Below, piece after piece: positions 48,206 to 60,213 of a DNA stretch of 64,000 bases. The DNA is taken from NCBI GenBank assembly GCA_021186555.1, contig JAJKFL010000011.1, forward strand, positions 34,480,923-34,544,922, in the 5' to 3' direction. The notes under the pieces were generated by a model. The model saw nothing but the letters and a program-made list of their open reading frames with translations. It searched no databases and was not told the origin of the DNA. Each line of letters opens with the position of its first letter. The first letter of the stretch is position 1. The DNA is from Reticulitermes speratus (Eukaryota; Arthropoda; Insecta; Blattodea; Rhinotermitidae). The translations under genes and the position numbers were made by a program.

Positions 48206-49285
48206 TTTACCTTTAGTAGTGGTCATAGAAAATATTTGGAAACATTTATATAACAAACGAATCTCATTTAATAATATTTGGTATACGATAAAACACAGAA
48301 TTGAGCAGAACTACAAAAATGTGTGAATCATGTTTACTGTCATCTTAAAAAGTATATGAAAATTGTATGAAACCAATACATTTGTATACTTGTAACAACA
48401 CTTTAAATAGGTAAAGAAACCCTTAATATTCATCACACGTCCAGATACATTTCCTACTGTTTTAGTCACATTTTCACTCATGATCATCCTTTTTCTTTTC
48501 ATCTGATGATAAATGTAGTTCTTGTAGTGTCATACAGTAATTGTTATAAATATATTAATAGCAACTCAGTACTTTTCTTCAATATCTGTCCTAAGAATCC
48601 ATTCTGAAAATGTTGCAGTACTTAAAATTTGATGTCCTTGTGGTGGCGACTGTGTGGTGTTACGTGCAATGATGTGGTGTGTGGTGTGCTCTAAGTGCAC
48701 TGATTTTTCAGTGAATGCTGCTGCCTCTATCAACCCTGATGCTTGATGATATATCCTGCGATATGTTGGTACCCTTCTAATGGTATATGTAGCATCATGT
48801 CCCAAAATACAGCAATCTGTCGCGATAATAATCATAGAATCTGAAGCTGAAACATATCAACATGGCTCTGAATACACAATTGCTTTCAAACTCACCCTCA
48901 ATGTTACAATAACACAAGCAAAATGAACCACGCAGGTATGCAAAAGTAACTCTTATCACAGTCAACAACGTAATGACATTGTATTATGGGCAAAATAACA
49001 ATACATGGATGCACAGAGAACTATCAGTGAACTATGACACACAAGGTATGACAATTAGGTTCCTAAAATGTCTGAACAGACGTCACTTCAAGCAGCACAT
49101 GAGCAATAACTAAGCAGGGTTGTGTTGTGATATGTTTGTGGTTGTCTCTCGTGTGTTGCCGAAGCAAATAAGATATCAGCAGCAGGGTTTAGAGAAGCGT
49201 GCCTTTTCGTCCCAATTGAAAAATGAGGGATAGGTAGTTAGAGCAAAGCATTAACATCATTGATATCAAGTTTTGAGCAAAGTTA
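48206..49285. other. No gene recognised; possible repeat relic
   Basis: A minus-strand open frame at 48566-48835 (PTYRRIYHQASGLIEAAAFT) resembles peptides commonly encoded by insect repeats, but the family could not be identified. Confidence 0.4.
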
Positions 49286-49289
49286 GTCA

Positions 49290-50290
49290 TACACACATGT
49301 GAAACTGCAGATGTTACGGAAAACATGTGGAGTTGATGCTATGAAAAAGTTGAGTGTCTTTGAGAGACATGAAAGGTTTAGCACGTCAGAAAGACATAAT
49401 AGATTACAGAAGTGGATGTCTGACAACTCACCACGCAGAGAGAGAAACAGATTAGAATGTGAAACAGTGTGGAAATTGGTTCCGATGGACAGATGCTGAA
49501 GTGTCTGCAGAGGAACTAAACAAAAAAGAGAAACTGTGAGGAAGGTTCCCAATGCAGACTTGGGAATGAGGAAAGGTTTAGCAAAGATGGTGCCACAAAT
49601 GTGTCTGATGATCAGAAACAGTCTCAGTATGATGTCGGTGTTGATCTCTCTTCTCATATGGCCAAAGGAAAAAACTGTTTGGATAAAGTTAAAATTGTTA
49701 TTCAATATAATCCAGAAACAAAATGCCAAAGCATGTACTGTAAATACATCAGCATTGCCGAGACCAAAAATGACACGCATGTCATAGGCCAAGGTGAAGA
49801 CAATGCTGTTTTTCATTACAAGGCCACCATTGACTTTGAGTCTCTTGAACAAGGTCAAAGAGTGAACAAGCATTGTTATGTGAAATATTGGCAAGGTTGT
49901 GTGAGGCTATTCATCAGAACGGACCTTAATTTTGGTCTGATGCCTTCATCTTGCATCATACCAGTGCACCTGGTCATGACATGCTCACTGAATGGGAGAT
50001 TTTGGCCACAAAATCAATAACAAAATTTGACCATCCACCACATTCACCAGATCTGGACCCTGTGTGACTTAATGGCCATTCTCAAAATGGAAAAGCCACT
50101 TTGAAGGGCCACAGATCATCAACGTTGACATTCAGGGGCATGAGATGACCATCCTGAGGATAATTCCACAAGTAAGTTTAAGCAATGTTTTGGACAGGGG
50201 AAACAATAAATAACCAAGTGCGCTGCTGAACAAGGAGACTATGTCAAAAGTGACAGGAACTATCAGTGTGGGAGCAATTAAATAGTTTTT
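49290..50290 (+). mobile_element. Degenerate mariner-like transposase
   Basis: Three plus-strand frames together trace a mariner transposase. The N-terminal helix-turn-helix part is at 49305-49390 (LRKTCGVDAMKKLSVFERHE). The C-terminal catalytic part is near 49945-50080 (APGHDMLTE, then ATKSITKFDHPPHSPDLDP), corresponding to the conserved HDNAPAH...HPPYSPDLAP block. Its frame changes and stops show an inactive relic. Terminal inverted repeats were not located. Confidence 0.78.
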
Positions 50291-50597
50291 AGAGGGGAAT
50301 TCTGGGAACAACTGTCACATCTTGTAACATGACTGAAATAAGGCATGGAATGTAAGCAGTTATCCATAACGGTCATGACAATTTTACACGTTTGAATCAA
50401 TGACAATAACACTAATTAATTTTTAACTTTTAATTGTTTTAAATTTCACATTCATTTTGGTTTACAATCCTTGGTAGTCTTCCTTGCGTCAATACTTCAA
50501 AATGTTCAACTCACTTTTTTTCTATAAGGCAACGTTTTCAGTATGTTCTCTAATCTTCTGACACCTTCCAATCTTATTAAATTTATCCTCTCGTGTT

Positions 50598-50910
50598 TTG
50601 TAAACCAACCAAATGCACATTCAATGTCACTATTTATTATAGTTAACAGCTACCCCTACATACGTTTCAATCCTTCATGGATCATCATCAGGGGGTCTTT
50701 CTAACAAATTCTAATTTGACTACAGATGATAGTGCTTGAACATACGGATGAATAATAAATGTAGTTTGTTAGAAAGACCCCCTGATGATGATCCGTGAAG
50801 GATCGAAACATATGTAGGGGTAGCTGTTAACTGTAATAAATAGTAACATTGTATGTGCATTTGGTTGGTTTATAAAACATTATATGAAAACGCACGGTGA
50901 AAATAATATA
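50598..50910 (+). mobile_element. Fold-back element with two intact head-to-head hammerhead-like motifs (copy o)
   Basis: A 19-bp target-site duplication (aaatttatcctctcgtgtt at 50579-50597; one mismatch at 50911-50929) delimits 313 bp. The arms are inverted copies of about 95 bp. Both carry a full motif: minus 50652-50696 and plus 50777-50821, each with stem I ACCCC/GGGGU, core CUGAUGA, stem II GAUCC/GGAUY, GAAAC, a 2-3 bp stem III, and UA before stem I. The plus end has the tail acgcacggtgaaaat. No protein is encoded. Hammerhead cores are known in Penelope-like elements and retrozymes; cleavage here is inferred. Confidence 0.85.
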
Positions 50911-51220
50911 AAATTTATCCTCTCTTGTTCAGTCCTTACGACCTTCACACAATTTTTAATGTGAATTTCTGCTTCTTATTACACAACCGTATTCTCATGT
51001 ATCAGTGTAGATACCATCAATGATAATAAATTCCATTTCTTTTTACGCTTTTCACTACAGTGTAATTTGCATTTACCTGTAATATAATTTTAATAAAAGT
51101 ACAAAATAAAATTTAAAAAAATGCAATGAGTTGTTTAAAGCTACTTTTGATCAATAAAGTCTATAGGCATGTAAACTCACACATACACAATGACAAAATT
51201 AACATATTTATATTATAGCA

Positions 51221-54200
51221 CTATTGGTCTTTGGTTTTCTCTCTTAAGTGAGATCGTCGATGTGTTGCAAGATTTCCAGTTTGAGAAAAACATTTCCCAC
51301 AAATCTGGCACTGGAATGGTTTCTCACCAGTGTGAGTACGAACATGATCAGCGAGCACTGCTCTTCGTGAAAAACGTTTAGTACATATTTCACATTTGAA
51401 CGGTTTCTCCCCGGTGTGAATCCGTAAATGTGCTGCGAGGTGCCCACTTTCGGTAAACACATGCCCACACACATTACATGCATAAGGTTTTTCCCCAGTA
51501 TGTGTCCTTTTGTGTCTGACAAGATCTCCACCACGTGAGAATTCTTTACTACAGACTGAACATTTATATGGCTTTTCCCCTGTGTGAATGCGATTATGAT
51601 GAGAAAGATGTACGCTTTGTGAAAAAGTTTTAAAGCATACTTCACACTTGTAGGGTTTTTCTTCAGTATGAGTACGTATGTGCACTACCAAATATTCACT
51701 GCGAGAAAACCCTTTACTACAAACTTCGCACACATAAGGCTTTTCACCAGTATGTACCCGTGTGTGTATTGCAAGATGTTCTCTTTGTGAAAACAGCTTC
51801 TGACACACTTCACACTTATACGGCTTTTCTCCAGTATGAGTACGTATATGTTTCTTCAAGTGTTGGTCCCTCGTAAACAGCTTACTGCATACTTCACACT
51901 TAAAACGCCTTACTTCTGGAGGTTTGGTTTGTGGTTTGATATTATTTACACCTTCAGAAATGGAAATGTCAAGAAAATTACTTAAACCAGCTTCAAAATA
52001 ATCTTGGTTTGCTGCTTCCTGCCCGTCGTCACCACCACAGTCCTCTTTTTCACCAGTGAACTTCTCCGCACTGTTAATAAACATCCAAATTAGAGTCAAC
52101 TTCTTTTCTTTGCTATCTAGTATTCTACATGACTATACAATGCAATATGGAACCCAGAAGCTGCACAACTCTCATGCCATATAAGCACATAATTTGTCTG
52201 CAGGTATTAATTGTACATTCTTTTACAGTCTGGTGTTAATGTAGAGGCAAGCTTTTAAATTATCATTACATATGTGGTACTTCTGTATTACAAAAGAGAC
52301 TACAACAGATCATACATCAAGTGTGTCTGATCATGATCTTACAGTTCATAATATGACAGTTCTAGCCCCATTTTAAAATATTCTCTTTAATACAGAGTTT
52401 ACATAAGATGCTGACTGGTTTGAAAAATATATTTACTTTGAAGAAGGACTTCAAAAGTGTTTTATAGCACTGGGAAAAGTGGCATAACTCCAGCATCCAC
52501 TAAGAGTGCCAACTGCTGATATGGTGATTTAACCCAAGAAAGCATTTTTGTGTGCTCAGGTTGCATCACAAAATCTACAACCCTCATTCAATGGGATTTT
52601 TGCAGGAAGTCCCATAAAATTCCTCCATGTGTAAACTCAATGCTGTTGAAAATGTCTGCCATGAAATGCAACAAATTTTCTGGCAAGAAGGAGAGTATTT
52701 TTGGGGGGTTTTCATGTGGGGGGATGGTCTTTTGGATTTTTACACTGTTCAGTATAATGGGTTTGTTCTGAGATTTGGAGGAACTTGCTGCCCCCATCTT
52801 CAGGATGACAATTTGACTGGTTCAAGCAGATGCAGACTTTAACACCCACTACTGGAACAAATCCATTACACTGAACAACATAAAAATCCAAAATACTATC
52901 ACTTCAGTGGAATACTGCTTTCAGGAGCGCACAGCCACACACGTGACTCCAACACTGTAAATGTTTTCCACATCACCACAAAATAAAGTATTAGAACCTT
53001 GATAAATTGTCCCATGCATGTAACTTAAAAGAATTACACATCCTTAAAAAATATTACATAACCTGCAGTTATAAAGATAAGCTACATATTACATAATGTG
53101 CATTTACAAAGGTATGCTACACATATGAACAAGAAATGGGAACACAACAGAATTTTACAGCCGCAAGGGTTCTGTTTAGAAAATACAATTGAGCAATTGA
53201 GTTTCAAAGGTACAAAATGTGAAAAAAAAAAATTTATATTATGGCATGTCTGATATAGACCACATATCATACAGAAGACGTGTGCCTAATCAAACTGAAA
53301 GAAATTTGTATAGTAATGCCAGAGGAGCACCAACCTAGATGCAGATATATATGTTGTGAATATAAAAGGATTAATTAAGTCAGCAACACATATATAATAA
53401 TGAAGTGTATAGAGTCCCCAACTTATGAACAGGTTAGGTTCCTGGGTGTTATTCGCATGTTTATCCATTTGTAAGTGAGACAAAACTACATTTCTTAAGA
53501 CTAGCCTGAGAGTTCATAAAAACGAGGCAAAAAGGTCAGCAACATTCCAAGACACACACACACACACAATGGAACAGACCAATGGACTGTTTGTAACTGT
53601 TGCCAAGAAGGAACTGCCCAACAGCGGCAGCGGATGATCACCGAAGAAAAGTACCATAGTACATACATACTACTGTCTGTTTGTAATGCCCGTCCATATG
53701 CACCGGATGGCCGTAGGTCCTGATTCATATGAATGCTATGGAATCATGGGACTGTGTTCACAAGCGCAGGTGTTCGTAAGTCGATCGTTCCTAAGTCAGG
53801 GACTCCCTGTACTAAGGAACAGGACACTCACCTATCCTCAGTTGCATCATTCTTTTCTATTTTTATTTCATTTTTAATTTCTTCGGCAAGTCCACCAATT
53901 CCAGCAGACATTTCCTGATATAAACAAACTTAATTAGTACATTACAACTAATTACAGGACATATCTTATGATTTTGCAGGTGAGATATTCCACTGGTAAG
54001 ACATGTACCCCCAGAAAGACTGTACTCACTGTGACAGATATTTTGTAATTGTTCCTTCATTTTTGGGGGTGGGGGGGGGGGATATATAGATATGTATGTA
54101 TATGGTGTAAAACCTGAATCTATTTGTAGTGAGAAACAAAAATTTGTTGGGCTAAATGGGGATAAACAAAGGCAAGACACTCATTTCAGTTTTCACTGTA

Positions 54201-57136
54201 AAATTTATTACATTTTTGTTTCAGTTTTTCCTTTCTAAGAGACCAGGATGACAAACTGCATTTAACTTCAACATAAAGAAGACAATAAAAACTGTGTGTT
54301 GTGAACAGGAGTATGTGCTACAGTATTTGCAGTTACAAGCAAATGTGAACAGAAACACAACAGCTTTACAAAGTAATGACCCAACACTGGTAGTATTTGT
54401 GAGGTTACAACAGTATATAACAGAAGCGTAAATACATTCGACAGGTAGTTTTTTTTTTACATGGTAAAGGGCCCCGCAGCAGATGCTACGGACGCACCAC
54501 AGCCTTAAGGCTCTTTGTGCAACCCTGTGATGAAGAAGAACAATTTTTTTTACCAAGTTTTACAAGTAATGGAGCACCAGTGGAATGAAATTGACAGAGG
54601 GAAACCGACAACTCGGAGAAAAACCTGTCCCAGTGCCAATTTGTCCACCACAAACCCCACATGTACTGACCCGGAATCGAACCCGGGTCTCCGCAGTGGA
54701 AGGCCGGCGACTAACCGCCCGACAGGTAGTTACATGCAATTCGGTTAGCTGGCCATTTTACCCAGTAATCTTCAATTGAAAAAGATAAAATCTAACAGAA
54801 TTTTTTACCTTAAATGCCATCTACTGACAAGATTACACAGCTAAACACTCCTCACTTTATGCCAGACAAAGACAGATAGCCAGCAGCACAGTGTTCCCAC
54901 ACAAACGCCATGGAAACAACATTTAAAAAAGGTTACAGTGTTTTAATTACTGAACCTCTAGGTTTGGCTTAAGGAAGCCATAGTGACAAACCTGGATATA
55001 TCAGGAGCAGCAGAAAATATTTTAAGTGATGTCAAGGAATTAAAATATTTTATTCCTCAAATGGGAAAATATAAAATTATGGACAATATTGTTAAACAAT
55101 GTAAAATAATGTATAACAGGCTTCCAGAACTTGTTCATCAGTACAAACCAAGGGGAGACTGAAATACACTGTGGTCATTTGAGACCTGCAAACAAGGATT
55201 CAACCATTTAGGCAGGGCAAGCAGACAATATTCACAGTACACACATTTCGAATGGTAGCAGCCTCAACGAACCAAACACATTACAATTCGAAGAATAAAG
55301 CCTTCTGGAATGTAACATAGTGTCACTAAGCCAGTATTTTCTGATATTCTGAACAATCCCAGCACTTTCACACTTTCATATTCAAGGTCAGTCAGTACAA
55401 GAAGAACTGATCCTGAAGAAGTGAAGGAATCACAGTCCTTCAAATTGTCGGGAACTACTCACCCGACGACATAGCATCACATCCCAGAAAGTTTGTGTCT
55501 TCAGCAACATTACTGTGAGAACCTCGAATCTTGCACATTAAAATTTAGTTTCAATATCCCTCCAACAAATTCTTAAATAGTTGCTATGACACAAGCTTAT
55601 AGGCTGCATACCAGATGACAGTAATCCTGAGCCCCTGCTACTGTCCCATTGTGTCATTTCCTGTGTCAAAAACACCAAACATGGGAAACACATCGAAACG
55701 CTTGCTGATGTAAGATATGTATTTAACAAGACAGGCAAGGTATGTATAACGTAACACTGAGGCGCGTTCACATAGCAAATGTTGCCATGGAAAAGCAATA
55801 AGTATTACATATTATGATTCTGTGTCTGCATTCTTGCCTTAGTTACCTGGCATGCAAATCGCGTCTTTTCTGCACCGTATTATATTGTCATCTGTGGCCT
55901 ATCTGGCTGTACCATATTTTTTCACATTATCTCATAAATAGCATGATTTTTGGGAAAAAAAAGTTATTGAATACGAAATGTGTGTTTTCATTTCCTCTTC
56001 AACTTTTGTCTCAACCTTTCTCATTCTAAGAAGAATTCAGACAAATATTATCATAAATGCACATGGGTCTTCACGTAAAGTACCTGTTACTCTTGTCAGA
56101 TCTGAACCAAACTTGAATTTTCTCACCAGATCTTTGAAAAATCCTCAAATATCATATTTCATTAAAATCCATCCAGCAGGAGCCATGTTCCATGCGGACA
56201 GATGGACAGAGAGAGATGCTGAAGCTAATACTCACTTTTTGCAATTTTTGGAATGTGGCTAATAAGTGGTTGTTTAAGAAATCGAGAAGAATCAGAATGT
56301 TACAGTCCCAAGTGGGAAAACTGGTCATACAATCATAAATAACTTAAGACACACTCATTACTGAACAAAAAAAGAACCAAATCACAAAATTATCACTGAA
56401 ATCTGAGCTATGCTTTAGACATTCACCTCACAAACATTTCACACTGCACAGGAGACTAACACTGCGACAACATAAGTATAAAATGTCACAGAAGTCCACT
56501 AACTGAAACCATGTATAACAGAAGTTGGCTGCCACATAATGCATATGCTCCCTTCACAGCAGCTGTTCAACAATTTACTCAAGCAGTAATAAAAAGAGAT
56601 AGTAGTTACAGTATGTTGGCTCTTTGCCTGTTGAGCCCACTACCTGTCCTAGTCCGTGCAGCATGAGGTGACATAAGTAGCATCTGTCTTCCCACCTGAG
56701 TTAGTCAAAGATTTTTGGGTACCTCTCAAATGATCACACTGTTGACAAACCATTAAATAAATGGCTATAAGGAATAGAATAAAACTATTCTGCTTGACCA
56801 TCTTGTCACAATGCATGAAGGATACAAGTAACAGTACAGGGGAATTGTAGGACTCGCAGTGATGGACATTACATAAACTGCAAACCATGCCACTTGGTGA
56901 CTACTGACATTATTCACCTGCTTCAGGACTCAGAAATGTAACTAAATAAAAAATGCACTGTCTTTGAAAAATGGAGGAAAACACCAATGCAAAAGAAAAA
57001 TATACTTAACCTTATCTTCACTTTTCATTATCATGAATGTTGACGATGATGTGACTTGCTCTTCCTGCTTTATATAAACATGTTCAAAGTCCTGACCCTG
57101 ACAGTTCAAATTAAGTTCCTCTGTGCTAACATCCAT
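51221..57136 (-). CDS. C2H2 zinc-finger protein with eight fingers (3 coding exons)
   Basis: Minus-strand exons 57136-57011, 53914-53832 and 52070-51221 join in phase at GT-AG sites (1059 nt, 352 residues). The start codon lies just after an acceptor-like aacag, so a 5' UTR intron is likely. Residues 1-125 are acidic and include YIKQEEQV and EIKNEIKIEK, typical of insect zinc-finger leaders. Residues 126 to about 345 are eight tandem CX2C-X12-HX3H fingers joined by TGEKPY/F linkers (one is TEEKPY). Finger helices read RDQHLKK, QREHLAI, RSEYLVV, QSVHLSH, RGGDLVR, ESGHLAA, RRAVLAD and QTGNLAT. The protein is most likely a nuclear DNA-binding regulator with unknown targets. No ZAD, KRAB or BTB domain is seen. 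The introns hold a Tigger-like MITE, a SINE, a fold-back relic and a TIR element. Confidence 0.9.
52130..53410 (-). other. Zinc-finger gene intron 2, plain part
   Basis: AT-rich intronic DNA. A pair of inverse segments around 52590-52900 (gggatttttgcaggaagtcc; ggtcttttggattttt) may be an old element. No exon is seen. Confidence 0.45.
53411..53811. mobile_element. pogo/Tigger-like MITE next to zinc-finger exon 2
   Basis: The left end tagagtccccaacttatgaa and right end ctaagtcagggactccctgt are imperfect inverted repeats of the Tigger type (cagggagtccctgactta read inward), in a TA context. The element ends about 20 bp from the splice donor of exon 53832-53914. Confidence 0.75.
54451..54719 (-). 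mobile_element. tRNA-derived SINE, family 2, in zinc-finger intron 1
   Basis: Poly-T at the left edge, and B box cgggttcgattccgg (minus strand) near the right. A perfect 12-bp duplication, cgacaggtagtt, lies at 54439-54450 and 54720-54731. The first part of the tRNA head is missing. Confidence 0.92.
55340..55545 (+). repeat. Fold-back element, third subfamily (copy i3)
   Basis: Contains CTGAAGA, a GAAGGA/UCCUUC stem and the shared phrase ggaactactcacccgacgac, then catcacatcccag and the tail acattactgtgagaacctcg. It aligns with 27590. The hammerhead-like core is decayed. Confidence 0.55.
55761..56259 (+). mobile_element. Unclassified TIR element (second plus-strand copy) in zinc-finger intron 1
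   Basis: Collinear with 46440-46916 from ggcgcgttc to a degenerate right end (ggaatgtggc). The open frame 55978-56262 is fortuitous. Confidence 0.8.
56260..57010 (-). other. Zinc-finger gene intron 1, plain part
   Basis: No exon or repeat recognised. The 79-residue minus open frame at 56649-56888 is Cys-rich but lacks splice support. Confidence 0.45.
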
Positions 57137-57139
57137 ACT

Positions 57140-58899
57140 GTTATCTAAATAATCAAGAAGAAAAATAAAGAAATTTACAGTCTGTGACAACAGCTGATCA
57201 GAAGTTGTAACTCATGACTATTTAGATACCAAATCAATCACAAATAACAGAAATTTGTCAGTCACTTAGTCACAAAAACCAATAAACCTTTGCAAACTGT
57301 CCTAATGTTTTGCTGGCACTGTAAAAGCTGCATTGGAAATTTAGTTTTGAATGTAGAAATTTAATGTAACATCTGATGTTGGTATCTCTGTAGTGAGTGT
57401 GTGTATTTGTCAATAGAAGGTAAAGGCTTTATATCTTTATATTAATTGCTGCAATATATTACGATTTTCAAACAGGATTTTAATCTTTAAAACACTGAGT
57501 ACAATGCTGATCTCAGCTTATCATACAGGCCTACAAGTACAAGCACCTAGTACTTAAATCTTATGACCTTAACAAAAATGGGTTCATGTAAGCTGAATCC
57601 TACCACAAACTAAATGTCACCCTTAACAAATGTTTGGAAACTGATTCCACATTATATTTCCAAAGGAGATGCAAGGTTTTATTAAGCTGCTATTTTAAAG
57701 GAGGGCCCAAAGAGACATCAATTTCAGACAGAACCCTCGCCCACAACTATTATTTATCGCACTGAATCTGGTCCTTACCTAGTTAGTTTTGTTTTTTTAA
57801 TGTGGCAACATTCATACTTATTCTTGGGCACTGGAGGGCATGCTATGAAAACTCACACCACAATCCGCACTTTTACCTATAACGGCCCCAGCTGCCTTGT
57901 ATACACTACTGAACTTCCAAAACACAATCCATACTTTCTTTCAGACGCAAAAGTAGTTTTCCTTTGTCAATACGGACCATAGTTAAAACGATTCCACGCA
58001 GTCTACTCCTTGAACATACCTTTACCAATTTAAATTCTCATAACTCTTCCATCCTCCGCCATCCACATTTCTTTTCTTCGATATTATCTCATTCAATTTC
58101 TGTACTTTCAAACCCACTGCGCTTCTCAAACCAAATTTGCTGGTTCAACCTCTATCCTTGCAATGTAAATCAACTAGTTCATGTTTATTAAGTATCTACT
58201 GGACAGTGACTACACAACGGTTCGACGTTTTCTACTGTACGTGTGTAATGCCAAATCCAAAATCGAGAGTGCACATTCAGTATAACTCCAGTTTCTTATT
58301 AGGGCTGCTGGGCCTTGAACCTCTGCTAATGGGGAGGCTATCATTTCGGCTTACTAGCCTCTAGCGGATATCCAGAGTCCGTTGAAGGAAACATTCGGTA
58401 AGTTCTTCAAATATGGTAGGTGATTTTCTTTCGCTTTTTTTTGTTTTTGTTTTTTGAGACATCGTTCATGGCTGGTGCGTCATAAAAAGCTGCGTAAGTC
58501 TACAGTATTATACAGTTGATTGTCATTAAACGACGACAGAAATGTACAAAACTCGACCCTCCCAGTGACAGAAACCACGTTTCTGTGATACTTTCCTATT
58601 GAACTGAACCAAAATGTGTAGGTCGTGGCACCTTCAAGTCCATTATCCACTCATTTTGAAGTTGGTACAGAGTCGAACATTTCCAAATATGTGTATTACC
58701 ACACTAAAGAACACACTGATGGTGATGTCTACTGCTTATTATTTGGTTAAATGAAACAAGCAGGTTATGTGATATGTGTATAAATAAAACAGACAGAGAC
58801 AAAAAGTGAAACAACCATCTTCCCATAAATAGAATACCATTTCAAGACAAAGTGAATGTTGGTCTTGGAAGTAAGCCATCACATAATTTGTAGGTTAAA
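57140..58899. other. Intergenic region between zinc-finger and gustatory receptor genes
   Basis: Probably holds the zinc-finger promoter and 5' UTR and the 3' end of the receptor transcript. Open frames at 57800-58364 have no recognisable motif. Confidence 0.45.
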
Positions 58900-60213
58900 T
58901 TATGCAGTCTGTATGAGAACTACAATATAGGTAGTAATAGTTGCCAGAAAAGCTGACAGCGTTGATAAGTTTACGGTGAAAAAGCCTGAGGCTGTAAATT
59001 TGATTTCGTTAATCACTATCTGTGTTGAGAATTGCTTCATCTGTTCCACAACTTTGACTATCTGAGGCTGATGTAACAGTGCAAGCTGCACATTGCTTAA
59101 TATCTCTTTGGCTTCCAGTGTTGCCTTGTTGCAGAATACAGTGATGGTTATCTCCCTTGTGATGAAGAACATGATCCAGCATATACATATTATCATTTCC
59201 CATGGTCCAGAAGGTATTAGAGTTAAAGGCTTGTCTGTGGAAGTTACAAAAATGTAAATTATTGGATGCATGCTTGAAATAGTTGAGACAGCATTGCGAA
59301 TTAATTCTAATAGCACTGACAAACCATACATAGAATTGATATGCTCTACAGTATCATAAATACCTCTGTAAATTTGCCTTATTTCCACCATATTATTGAA
59401 TTTGCATGTTGGACAAGAACAAAAGATTCTGTTATAAATACTCTGATTTGTTTCCATCTGATGTGTTTGCAGTTGGTGTTCTGATATTGTAATAATGTTA
59501 ATTGGCTTGTCCAATGATGTGTGAATTTTTAAATCTTCAGCAACATCTTGTTGTAGAGAATAATAACAGAAATTCCTATCAAATACACTGTTCAAAATCT
59601 TTAAACTTTTGTGCACAAAAAGCACCAATTTATAAAATTGTATGATGTATAGGAGTTGAATCAGGTGTGCTATGCCAAATATTATTCCTCCTGTGTGTGT
59701 CATTCGGCTTTTGCACAGGAATGCTTCGACTACAATGAATGGTATCATGATCAGACACAGCAAAAGTTTCTCGCAGTTTATCCAAGTTTTAGTGCAAATC
59801 TGAGCTTCCTGCTGTGCATATTTGTGTAATGATTTATAAATTGTTGTTAGTTTCTTGAAGAGCTCAGGTATTTTTTGGCGATTGATTACCAGATTTGATA
59901 GTATTGACAGCAGTGTCATAATGTATGACATAGGTCTGGATATTGCAAATATTGTAATATCTGCGGGTGTTCTGTTTGTTGTGGTTAGCATAATTGTTAT
60001 ATGAAAAATTAAGCCTCCCAGAATCGTTGAAAACATCAGCAGACTCCACATGACGTTTCCAACGTTTGAACACAGGTTTATGTCAATGATTTTGTCGTCT
60101 GTCTTGGGATTACTGATGACTGAATAGGGAACCAGTCCTCCAAGCTTACACATCCAATGAAAAATTCGACCACCACCATAAATGCCACTGTAAGGGGTTT
60201 CTTTGCTCTTCAT
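58900..60213 (-). CDS. Gustatory receptor family protein (single exon)
   Basis: A 437-residue membrane protein on the minus strand, uninterrupted from ATG at 60213. About seven hydrophobic segments are visible, for example residues near 55-80, 90-112, 150-165, 175-200, 300-320, 340-355 and 410-435. The C-terminus has TYIVVLIQ, matching the TYhhhhhQ signature in TM7 of insect gustatory receptors, preceded by FFTVNLSTLSAFLATITT. In this family the N-terminus is cytoplasmic and subunits form ligand-gated cation channels in chemosensory neurons. The ligand cannot be read from the sequence. The loop before TM5 is long and contains an unusual CSCPTC cluster. The gene is intronless, which is unusual for the family but seen in some expanded lineages. 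Confidence 0.9.
   Translation of the reverse strand: MKSKETPYSGIYGGGRIFHWMCKLGGLVPYSVISNPKTDDKIIDINLCSNVGNVMWSLLMFSTILGGLIFHITIMLTTTNRTPADITIFAISRPMSYIMTLLSILSNLVINRQKIPELFKKLTTIYKSLHKYAQQEAQICTKTWINCEKLLLCLIMIPFIVVEAFLCKSRMTHTGGIIFGIAHLIQLLYIIQFYKLVLFVHKSLKILNSVFDRNFCYYSLQQDVAEDLKIHTSLDKPINIITISEHQLQTHQMETNQSIYNRIFCSCPTCKFNNMVEIRQIYRGIYDTVEHINSMYGLSVLLELIRNAVSTISSMHPIIYIFVTSTDKPLTLIPSGPWEMIICICWIMFFITREITITVFCNKATLEAKEILSNVQLALLHQPQIVKVVEQMKQFSTQIVINEIKFTASGFFTVNLSTLSAFLATITTYIVVLIQTA

Noticed and set aside
49283-49894. 203-residue minus-strand open frame as a membrane protein
   Set aside because: It is antisense to recognisable mariner transposase remnants on the plus strand.
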